Positions 28,374-35,288 of a DNA stretch of 64,000 nucleotides are shown one piece after another. Source of the stretch: Luteolibacter pohnpeiensis (GTDB taxonomy: Bacteria > Verrucomicrobiota > Verrucomicrobiia > Verrucomicrobiales > Akkermansiaceae); contig NZ_JAENIJ010000020.1 in assembly GCF_016595435.1 (NCBI RefSeq), forward strand, positions 30,957-94,956, in the 5' to 3' direction. Both the position numbers and the translations under genes were made by a program. The notes under the pieces were generated by a model, which made no database searches, was not told the DNA's origin, and saw only the letters and a program-made list of their open reading frames with translations. How positions within the stretch are numbered: the first letter of the stretch is position 1; each line of letters opens with the position of its first letter.

Positions 28374-29414
28374 ATGCTATCCCGCGTTGCCAACACTCTC
28401 TACTGGATGGTCCGTTACGTCGAACGGGCTGATAATTTGGCCCGATTGATCGATGTGAACCAGCAGCTGCTGCTGGACTTCGAAAGTCTGGATAGCCAGC
28501 GCCTGAAGGCCTTCTGGATGCCGATCGTGCTCAGCCTGGGGGAAGAAGAGCTTTTCGAGCAACTCTATGACGATGTCGGCAGCACGCAGGTGATCCGGTT
28601 TCTCACCGACGACGCGAAGAACCAGAACAGCATCGCCTCCTGCATCGGCCTCGCTCGCGAAAATGCCCGCACGGTGCGCGATCAGCTTTCGGACGAGCTG
28701 TGGGAGGAAATCAACGCGCTTTACCTGTTTACCAAGTCGGACGAAGCATCGCGCTTCCTGGAGCTGGACCCGCCGAAGTACTACGAAAACATCCGTCGCT
28801 CGGCGGTGACTTTCCTCGGCGTCGCGGCATCGACGATTTCGCGCAATGAGGCGTGGGATTTCATGGATCTCGGCCGCTTTCTCGAACGCGCGGATAAGAC
28901 CACCCGCTTCCTGGATATTTCCAACTACCTGCCACCGGCGGAGGAGGGGGGAGAGGTCACCGCTCCTGGCGTGCTCCACTGGACGGCGATCCTGCGTTCC
29001 TGCGGCGCCATCGGTGCATTCCGCGCGGAACGCAAGGCGATCTCCGCCCGCAACGTGCTGGAATTCCTGATCTTTTCGCGCAATTTTCCACGCTCGGTCC
29101 GCTACTGCATCGAGCGGGTGGACACCAGCCTGCACCGGATTTCGAATTCACCGCAGGGCGTGTTCACCAATGAATCGGAGCGCGTTTCCGGGCGCTTGCT
29201 CGCCGCGCTGAACTTCGGCTCCACCAGCGATATTTTGGACGCTGGCCTGCATTCCTATCTGGATGAACTGCAGCGCCGCTTCAACGACATCGGCTCGGAG
29301 ATTTTCGAAACCTATGTGTTGATGCCGGAGCGGGTGCAATTCCAGGCTGAGGCCAAGTCCACGCCATCCGCTCTTTCCGCGTGGCAGATGGAGCAGCAAC
29401 AGCAACAGCAGTGA
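28374..29414 (+). CDS. Alpha-E domain protein (DUF403)
   Basis: A 346-residue all-helical protein of the alpha-E family. It starts MLSRVANTLYWMVRYVERAD, the near-invariant family start, and continues with ARENARTVRDQLSDELWEEI, WDFMDLGRFLERADKTTRFL and SARNVLEFLIFSRNFPRSVR. It ends in a Gln-rich tail. The family always occurs with circularly permuted ATP-grasp and transglutaminase-like genes and is thought to act with them in an uncharacterised peptide synthesis or tagging step. It begins 42 bp after the ATP-grasp gene, and its stop overlaps the transglutaminase start. Confidence 0.92.
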   Translation: MLSRVANTLYWMVRYVERADNLARLIDVNQQLLLDFESLDSQRLKAFWMPIVLSLGEEELFEQLYDDVGSTQVIRFLTDDAKNQNSIASCIGLARENARTVRDQLSDELWEEINALYLFTKSDEASRFLELDPPKYYENIRRSAVTFLGVAASTISRNEAWDFMDLGRFLERADKTTRFLDISNYLPPAEEGGEVTAPGVLHWTAILRSCGAIGAFRAERKAISARNVLEFLIFSRNFPRSVRYCIERVDTSLHRISNSPQGVFTNESERVSGRLLAALNFGSTSDILDAGLHSYLDELQRRFNDIGSEIFETYVLMPERVQFQAEAKSTPSALSAWQMEQQQQQQ

Positions 29415-30313
29415 CCGGCTACCCAGAATCACCGCAAACCAGCAACCGCTCCACCAAACTGGGGACGAAACTCTCCGTGCTGCACCGGACGGTGTTTCAT
29501 TACGCGCACCCGGTCACGGATAGCGTGAACACCCTGCATCTGGAGCCGCGGACTTATCCCTTCCAGAATACCACTTCCGCTCTGGTCCGCATTTTGCCCG
29601 CCACCCGCGTGCGGCGATTTACCGACCTGTTCCAGAACATCACCCACCACTTCGAGCTGCCAAAGCCTCACCAGAAGCTGGAGATCGAAAGCCGCATCAA
29701 GGTCCACAACCTGCCCTTGGTCATCCCGGCGGCAGGGCGGGAAATGGTCATGGCGGATTACACCGACTCCTCAGTCAAGGAGCGCACCTGGCAGTTTCTT
29801 CAGGACAGCCGCTGGGTTGCCAAAAGCCCGGAACTCTGGCGCATGGCGCTGGATCTCACCGCAGGGTTGAAAACGGTTTACGATCAGGCAACCGCCATCA
29901 TGGCCTGGATCCGGCAGGAATTCCGCTACGAAGCGGGCATCACCGATGTGAATACCCATCTGGACGAGGTGTTCCGCCTGCGTTGCGGGGTTTGCCAGGA
30001 TTTCGCCCATGTCATGATCGGCCTCTGCCGGTCCATTGGCATTCCCGCCCGCTACGCATCCGGATACATCTACAATGGTCCGCGCGATTCGCTGGTCGGC
30101 GCGCAGGCATCCCACGCCTGGTGTGAAATCTACCTCACCGGCGTCGGCTGGATCGGCTTTGACCCCACCAATAACACGCTGGCCGATGAACGATTCGTGA
30201 AAATCGCCGTAGGCCGTGACTACGAGGACGTTGCTCCCGTCCGCGGCTCGTATTTCGGCACCGGTCAGTGCTTGTTGGAGGTGGATGTGGTGGTGGAAAA
30301 ACTCGCAGAATAG
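29411..30313 (+). CDS. Transglutaminase-like cysteine peptidase family protein
   Basis: A 300-residue protein with an N-terminal bacterial transglutaminase-like beta domain (LHRTVFHYAHPVTDSVNTLH) and a papain-like core. The catalytic triad is visible: Cys195 in RCGVCQDFAHVMIGLC, His in ASHAWCEIYLTGVGW and Asp in GFDPTNNTL. These proteins are predicted to hydrolyse or transfer peptide bonds. I chose GTG at 29411 because it overlaps the upstream stop as GTGA, a coupling signal; an ATG at 29381 is also in frame. Third gene of the ATP-grasp/alpha-E operon, possibly the peptidase counterpart of the ligase. Confidence 0.92.
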   Translation: MTGYPESPQTSNRSTKLGTKLSVLHRTVFHYAHPVTDSVNTLHLEPRTYPFQNTTSALVRILPATRVRRFTDLFQNITHHFELPKPHQKLEIESRIKVHNLPLVIPAAGREMVMADYTDSSVKERTWQFLQDSRWVAKSPELWRMALDLTAGLKTVYDQATAIMAWIRQEFRYEAGITDVNTHLDEVFRLRCGVCQDFAHVMIGLCRSIGIPARYASGYIYNGPRDSLVGAQASHAWCEIYLTGVGWIGFDPTNNTLADERFVKIAVGRDYEDVAPVRGSYFGTGQCLLEVDVVVEKLAE

Positions 30314-30371
30314 CGGATTTCCGGTAATCATCCGCAAGTTGCCGCAACACGGAATCGTAGTAGCCTGTGCC

Positions 30372-30638
30372 ATGAGACGTAAACTAGCTTGGCTCCTGAC
30401 TTTGCTCTCTGGCGGCTACCTCCTCACGATTGGTATTTTGCCAGACCCACTTCCATTTCTCGACGAAGCCTTCGCCCTCACGATTTTTGTGAAAGCGGCG
30501 AGCTACCTCGGCCACGACGTACGCGGCCTGCTGCCATTTTTCGGCAAACGCCGTGCTAAATCAGCCCCGCGCCGCGCCACCCCTGGCCCGATGCCACACC
30601 GGCCTGAGCTCGCATGGACCAAAACGGTCGATGTCTGA
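30372..30638 (+). CDS. Small membrane-associated protein, 88 aa
   Basis: The protein begins MRRKLAWLLTLLSGGYLLTI and continues ILPDPLPFLDEAFALTIFVK, a pattern resembling the YkvA/DUF1232 motif (YxxxPxDxIPDxxPxxxxxDD), then a basic Pro-rich tail. One or two membrane segments are likely. It lies 58 bp after the transglutaminase gene and 30 bp before the cytochrome gene on the same strand, so it may belong to the same transcript. The DUF1232 relation is tentative. Confidence 0.55.
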   Translation: MRRKLAWLLTLLSGGYLLTIGILPDPLPFLDEAFALTIFVKAASYLGHDVRGLLPFFGKRRAKSAPRRATPGPMPHRPELAWTKTVDV

Positions 30639-30668
30639 TCTCCCACTGCCTCCCAAGACAGCAACTTT

Positions 30669-32171
30669 ATGGTAAAAAACCACCGCAAGCCCTCCAGAAA
30701 ACCTTGGTTCATCACCATCTGCAGCCTCTTCATCATCGCCTGCCTCATCGCCATGCCCTTGCTGGTTGGCGATCCGAATGGCGATAAAGCACCGGACTGG
30801 GTCCGCTTCCTTGGCCACTTCCATCCGGTCCTGCTGCACCTCCCCATCGGAGTCTTCGCGCTGATCTTGTTTCAGGAAACCGTCGGCATGTTCCGCAGCT
30901 GGCGCTATGGCCCGGGAACGCCGCTGTTTCCCATGTTCTTCGCCGCTGCCACCGCCGTGGTCGCCGTGGTCGCCGGGTTTTTGCTCTACCAGGGCGGCGG
31001 TTACGAAGGAAATGCCACGGCCACCCGCCACCTCTGGCTCGGCCTCGCTTTCAGCGTCGCCGCCATCCTCACCTTTTTAGTCAAAGCCTGGACCGTAGCC
31101 TATTCCGGGAATGCCCTCGCATTCCGCGCCATGCTTTTCGGCAGTTCCGGGCTCATGGCCTTCGCCAGCCACGATGGCGCCTCCATGACCCACGGCAGCA
31201 CCTACCTCACCCAATACGCGCCACCATTTCTCAAAAAACTGCTCGGCGAAGAAGTGCCAGCGGCAAAATCCACCCCAGCTGCTAAGGTGGCATCCGTCGA
31301 TGATCTCGTCGTCTACACCGATGTCATCGCCCCCATTCTCGATAACAAGTGCGTCCAGTGCCACAAGGCGGAAAAGTCCAAAGGCCGGCTCCGTCTGGAC
31401 ACCTACGACATGATCCTCAAGGGCGGCAAGGAAGGTGATGGGATCGAGCCCGGCAACGCCCACGACAGCAATCTCGTCTTCCGCATTGAGCTGGAAAAAG
31501 ACGACGATGAGCACATGCCACCGGAAGGCAAGCCGGACATCTCCGTGGATGAACTCGCCGTGCTGAAATGGTGGATCGACAGCGGCGCGGACCCCGCCAA
31601 AAAGGTCAAGGACCTGGAAGTCCCGGACGCCGTGCGCAAGTCCCTGGACGAGGTCGCCGGCAGCCTCATCAAAGCCACCGCCGCCGCCCCCATCAACGAG
31701 GAGCTGAAGCAAAAAGTCGCTGGCATTTCCAAGGAACTCTCCGGCGCGCTCACCTACGAAGCTGCGGATTCCAGCAACCTGGTCTTCACCGCCGTGTCCA
31801 TCCGCGATGGATTTGACGATGCCCAATTCGGCAAACTCAGCCCCGTGCTTCCCGAGCTGACCTCGCTCGATCTCGCCTCCACCCAAATCACCGATCAAAG
31901 CGTCGAGAAACTTGGCGATGCCAAAAACCTCCGCACCCTGCGCCTGTCCCAGACCCAGATCGGCGACGCCTCGCTCGATACCCTGGCAGGCTTGCAAACC
32001 CTCGAATCCGTCAATCTCTACGGCACCGAGGTCACCGATGCCGGCGTGGAAAAGCTCAAATCATTGCCCAATCTCAAGCACCTCTACCTTTGGCACACCA
32101 AGGTCACCCCGGAGACCATTGAGCGTCTCAAAAAAGAAATGCCCAACTGCGAAATCGTCACCGGCATCTGA
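30669..32171 (+). CDS. Membrane protein with planctomycete-type cytochrome c domain and leucine-rich repeats
   Basis: A 500-residue protein with three parts. Residues 1-190 carry about five membrane helices with FHPVLLHLPIGVFALIL, as in DUF2231-type heme-associated membrane domains. Residues 215-330 hold a planctomycete-type cytochrome c domain with heme motif CVQCH near residue 228 and the distal MPPEGKPDIS. Residues about 395-495 are leucine-rich repeats (ELTSLDLASTQITDQSV, NLRTLRLSQTQIGDASL, and so on). It probably sits in the inner membrane with heme and repeats in the periplasm, and may take part in electron transfer or substrate binding. Its last codons are duplicated 2.2 kb downstream at 34389. 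Confidence 0.85.
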   Translation: MVKNHRKPSRKPWFITICSLFIIACLIAMPLLVGDPNGDKAPDWVRFLGHFHPVLLHLPIGVFALILFQETVGMFRSWRYGPGTPLFPMFFAAATAVVAVVAGFLLYQGGGYEGNATATRHLWLGLAFSVAAILTFLVKAWTVAYSGNALAFRAMLFGSSGLMAFASHDGASMTHGSTYLTQYAPPFLKKLLGEEVPAAKSTPAAKVASVDDLVVYTDVIAPILDNKCVQCHKAEKSKGRLRLDTYDMILKGGKEGDGIEPGNAHDSNLVFRIELEKDDDEHMPPEGKPDISVDELAVLKWWIDSGADPAKKVKDLEVPDAVRKSLDEVAGSLIKATAAAPINEELKQKVAGISKELSGALTYEAADSSNLVFTAVSIRDGFDDAQFGKLSPVLPELTSLDLASTQITDQSVEKLGDAKNLRTLRLSQTQIGDASLDTLAGLQTLESVNLYGTEVTDAGVEKLKSLPNLKHLYLWHTKVTPETIERLKKEMPNCEIVTGI

Positions 32172-32187
32172 GCCGGGCAGGGGAGCA

Positions 32188-32802
32188 TGCTGTGGCGGGA
32201 CGCCCCAGCCACTCTCAAACACACCCGCCGCCCCATCGGGTTTGCACGAACGATTCGCGTCGTGGTGTTAAACATGACACGCCCCAACGGGGCAAAATGG
32301 GATAGCCCAGGTTGGTTTGGGAAGATGAACACCACACGCCCCAACGGGGCAAAATGAGATAGCCCAGGGTGGTTTATATGAGGCAGAACACGAATGCCCC
32401 AACGGGGCAAAATCCGATAGCCCAGGGTATCACCCTGGGTAAGATGTGGAAAAATAGATCCGCCCTGAAGGGGCGGGATTGCGGCCGGGGTGTGGGATCG
32501 TCGGGGGAAATGCGGACCAATTGGATGTCGCCCCTTCAGGGCTCAATATTTCGAACATTGATGTTCCCAAGGTTGCACCTTGGGCTATCTCATTTTGCCC
32601 CGTTGGGGCAGATATGGCATGCGCCGGGGGCCGATTTGGGTGATGCATCGTATGGTTTTGCTGGGGGGTATATGGCTGCGTCGGTAATTGCGGGTGGGAA
32701 CGGCGATTGGGTGACGAATGCCCCAACGGGGCAAAAATGAGATAGCCCAGGGTATCACCCTGGGTTGGGGGCACCCCAAAAAAACGAGCCCTGAAGGGGC
32801 GA
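32188..32802. repeat. Palindromic repeat cluster B
   Basis: Begins with a hairpin of the form CTGTGGCG-GGA-CGCCCCAG just after the cytochrome gene. Three GCCCCAACGGGGC palindromes follow at 32281, 32338 and 32396. A full inverted-repeat composite runs 32396-32609, ending in GCCCCGTTGGGGC. A single TGCATCG-type spacer unit comes next, then a forward half-unit at 32720-32802. Bases 32803-32960 are AT-rich with no gene. The whole of 32151-32806 is closely similar to 34389-34973 (cluster C). Confidence 0.9.
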
Positions 32803-32962
32803 CATCTGCCGCTAAAACCCTTTCCACACCCATTCCCGCATGCCCCACCTCGCACGGGAACCTCTTCAAATTTCGGAAATAACTATCCTCAAAACCTTAC
32901 GAAAATTCAATCTCATCCAACCTATTTCCGGGATCAAATTTCATCCACAACATCCCAGATAA

Positions 32963-33008
32963 TAAAAAATCGCACGATGAAAACCTCGATAGATCTCCAT
33001 CGTGCGAT
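32963..33008 (-). terminator. Rho-independent terminator of the FnIII gene
   Basis: ATCGCACGATG (32969-32979) and CATCGTGCGAT (32998-33008) form a perfect 11-bp stem. Read on the minus strand the stem is followed by TTTTTTATT. It lies 29 bp after the stop of the minus-strand gene at 33038. Confidence 0.88.
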
Positions 33009-33037
33009 GAATAGATTCGAATTCAAAATCAAAATAA

Positions 33038-33673
33038 CTATAGAGAACGATGCGTGGTAATATTGCTCCAATCAGAAAATCCGGTGCTGCCACCAATGGC
33101 CCGAATTCGATACGCATACACATTACCCGGCGTTAATCCTGTTACTAAAATATTACGGGAACTCGACTGGATCGCGACTTGGGAAAACTCACCCAATACC
33201 CCCTCATTCGATACCGGGGCGATGTCCACCTGGTAGCACTTTGCCGTGGCCACCGGCTTCACCGTCACCTCCGTTTCTCCAGACATCCCTTGCTTGATCC
33301 GTTGCAACAATGGCGTGGCTAATGGAACCATGCTGCGGTTACGGCTCATTGCCTGGAACCCACTGTCCAGCAACATCGAAAGGTTGTTTTTCGATGCCAC
33401 CTGCACGTAGAGCGCCAGCTCCTGCAGCAGCGATACCAAATACGCCTGGCGTTCATTCTTCAATGCCGTCCCGGCAGGGCCGCTGCTCGCCTGCAGCTCC
33501 ATGGCCTCCTCCAGCCCAGCGATTTCCACATCCAGCGTGTCCTTGGGAAATGGAGGGCTGATGTAATCCACATCCGAATACAACTTGGCAGATACCGTTC
33601 GTGCTAATGTGACTAAATCCTCCGCACTACCCGATGCGAATTTCTGCGATACTCTTAGTTTTGTGGTGCTCAT
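33038..33673 (-). CDS. Fibronectin type III domain protein, 211 aa
   Basis: The first 120 residues are predicted helical (DLVTLARTVSAKLYSDVDYI, then YLVSLLQELALYVQVASK). The last 80 form a fibronectin type III-like beta sandwich: CYQVDIAPVSNEGVLGEF, NILVTGLTPGNVYAYRIRAI, GSTGFSDWSN. No signal peptide or membrane segment is visible. It has its own terminator and an AT-rich upstream region and sits between the two duplicated repeat clusters B and C, so it may be part of a mobile or rearranged segment. Specific function unknown. Confidence 0.75.
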   Translation of the reverse strand: MSTTKLRVSQKFASGSAEDLVTLARTVSAKLYSDVDYISPPFPKDTLDVEIAGLEEAMELQASSGPAGTALKNERQAYLVSLLQELALYVQVASKNNLSMLLDSGFQAMSRNRSMVPLATPLLQRIKQGMSGETEVTVKPVATAKCYQVDIAPVSNEGVLGEFSQVAIQSSSRNILVTGLTPGNVYAYRIRAIGGSTGFSDWSNITTHRSL

Positions 33674-34105
33674 TTCTAATCATGAATTATTGGTTGGTGT
33701 AGCCAAATGACTGGGAATTTTTTCAATTACTTGGCTATGGATTAGTCATTAATCTAAAAAATTGTATCCCGGCAACTAAAAATGAATCATGACAATGGAT
33801 CTAACAAATTTAATGAATTCGGTCGCTTGCCCTAATGATAAATGAACATCATTCATCATCAAATACTTAGGGATTTTAAAATTCGCAAATCTAAGCAAGA
33901 TTTGCGCAGTGAAAAATTTAAAAATATTTTCAAACCTTGCGCTGAGATGCGTCGATTTTTGAAATGATTTCCCGGAATCGCCCCATGATTTAGCAGTGAA
34001 AATGACCTCAGCGTTCCGATTGAATTCCGCCTTTCGCTCCATCCGAATCCCCCCCCTGCATCTTCCCAAATCCGATCTGTAGAAGCTAAAGCACGTCGAA
34101 AACTA
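33674..34105. other. AT-rich stretch without convincing gene
   Basis: The region upstream of the FnIII gene is markedly AT-rich and likely contains its promoter. A plus-strand frame is open from 33989 into the 21-bp repeat array but has no ATG, GTG or TTG start. Minus-strand frames here run through the array and are not convincing. Nothing else is recognised. Confidence 0.4.
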
Positions 34106-34378
34106 GGCAAAGTCCGTCGCGAACAAGGCAAAGTCCGCCACGAACAAGACAAAGTCCGCCGGGAACAAGACAAAGTCCGCCGGGAACAAGACAAAGTCCG
34201 CCGGGAACAAGACAAAGTCCGCCGCGAACAAGGCAAGGTCCGCCACGAACAAGGCAAAGTCCGTCGCGAACAAGACAAGGTCCGCCGCGAACAAGACAAA
34301 GTCCGCCGCGAACAAGACAAAGTCCGCCGCGAACAAGGCAAGGTCCGCCGCGAACAAGGCAAAGCCTGCGACGAACAA
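34106..34378 (+). repeat. Thirteen-copy 21-bp repeat encoding a (K-V-R-R-E-Q-D/G) heptad
   Basis: Thirteen consecutive 21-bp units of the form GAC AAA GTC CGC CGC GAA CAA. In this plus-strand frame most differences between units are synonymous or conservative (AAA/AAG, CGC/CGT/CGG, D/G, R/H). In the minus-strand frames the same changes alter the residue. That suggests it was once, or is, translated as a strongly charged helix with one Val per heptad, like a single alpha-helix or weak coiled coil. The open frame (33989-34555) has no standard start and ends in cluster C, so it may be a gene fragment. The same motif reappears at 35155. Confidence 0.7.
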
Positions 34379-34388
34379 GCTAAAGAAC

Positions 34389-34961
34389 GAAATCGTCACC
34401 GGCATTTGAGCCGGGAAGGGGGGCATGCTGTGGCGGGACGCCCCAGTCACGACCTGCGGCGAGACGCCGCAGCCACTCTCAAACACGCCCGCCGCCCCAA
34501 CGGGGCAATATGGGATAGCCCAGGGTATCACCCTGGGTTGGGGCATTCCAAATAAACCGAGCCCTGAAGGGGCGGGATTGCGGCCGGGGTGTGGATCGTC
34601 GGATGGAAATGCGGGCCGATTGGATGTCGCCCTTCCAGGGCTCAATATCTCGAACATTGATGTTCCCAAGGTTGCACCTTGGGCTATCTCATTTTGCCCC
34701 GTCGGGGCGGATATGGCATACGTCGGTGGCCGATTTGGGTGATGCATCGGATGGTTGCGTCGGGGCAGATATGGTATGCGCCTGTGGACCGATTTGGGTG
34801 ATGCATCGCTTGCTTTTGCTGGGGGGTATATGGCTTGTGTCGGTAATTGCGGGTGGAAATGGCGATTGGGTCACGAATGCCCCAACGGGGCAATATGGGA
34901 TAGCCCAGGGTATCACCCTGGGTTGGAGCATCCCCAAAAAACCGAGCCCTGAAGAGGGCGA
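34389..34961. repeat. Palindromic repeat cluster C, a copy of cluster B
   Basis: Starts at 34389 with GAAATCGTCACCGGCATTTG, a copy of the last codons and stop of the cytochrome-LRR gene. Two GGA/AGA-loop hairpins follow (around 34427-34446 and 34454-34472), then a composite at 34494-34708, two TGCATCG-type spacer units, and a forward half-unit at 34879-34961. Order and spacer sequences parallel cluster B. Bases 34962-35127 hold no recognised feature. Confidence 0.9.
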
Positions 34962-35127
34962 CATCATCGGATGATTTCCCTCCCGCCACCATCCTTCATG
35001 CATCGCCCTTCATCGCAATCCACCCCGGCCAAACCCCTATCCATTCACGCCACCAATCCCTTATTTCCACCCTAGCGCCTTTTTGGCTTCCCGTTGCCTC
35101 TCTGCCGATTAGAACAATCTTTGCAAG

Positions 35128-35241
35128 ATGCCCGATTCCTCCTCCCAAGCCTTCCTCCGCGAACAAGACAAAGTCCGCCGCGAACAACACAAACTCCCTC
35201 GCTCGATGGATAAAGTGCGTGCCGAAAAAACTGTTTTCTGA
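35128..35241 (+). CDS. Putative 37-aa charged peptide upstream of hsdM
   Basis: An ATG-started frame reads MPDSSSQAFLREQDKVRREQ and continues HKLPRSMDKVRAEKTVF. The block REQDKVRREQ is the same heptad as in the 13-copy array at 34106. It ends 47 bp before hsdM and on the same strand. It may be a remnant of a longer heptad-repeat gene split from the array by repeat cluster C, a leader peptide, or not translated. No family recognised. Confidence 0.3.
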   Translation: MPDSSSQAFLREQDKVRREQHKLPRSMDKVRAEKTVF

Positions 35242-35288
35242 GATAGAAATCCCGGCATTGCCATCAAAAGCAACGCCTCCTGCTGCTC

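Noticed and set aside
33859..34747. Minus-strand open frames across the 21-bp repeat, giving CSRRTLS or FVLFAAD repeats.
   Set aside because: Unit-to-unit changes alter the residue in these frames, and the hydrophobic or Cys/Arg repeats look like read-through of the plus-strand heptad. The frames also run into the palindromic cluster.
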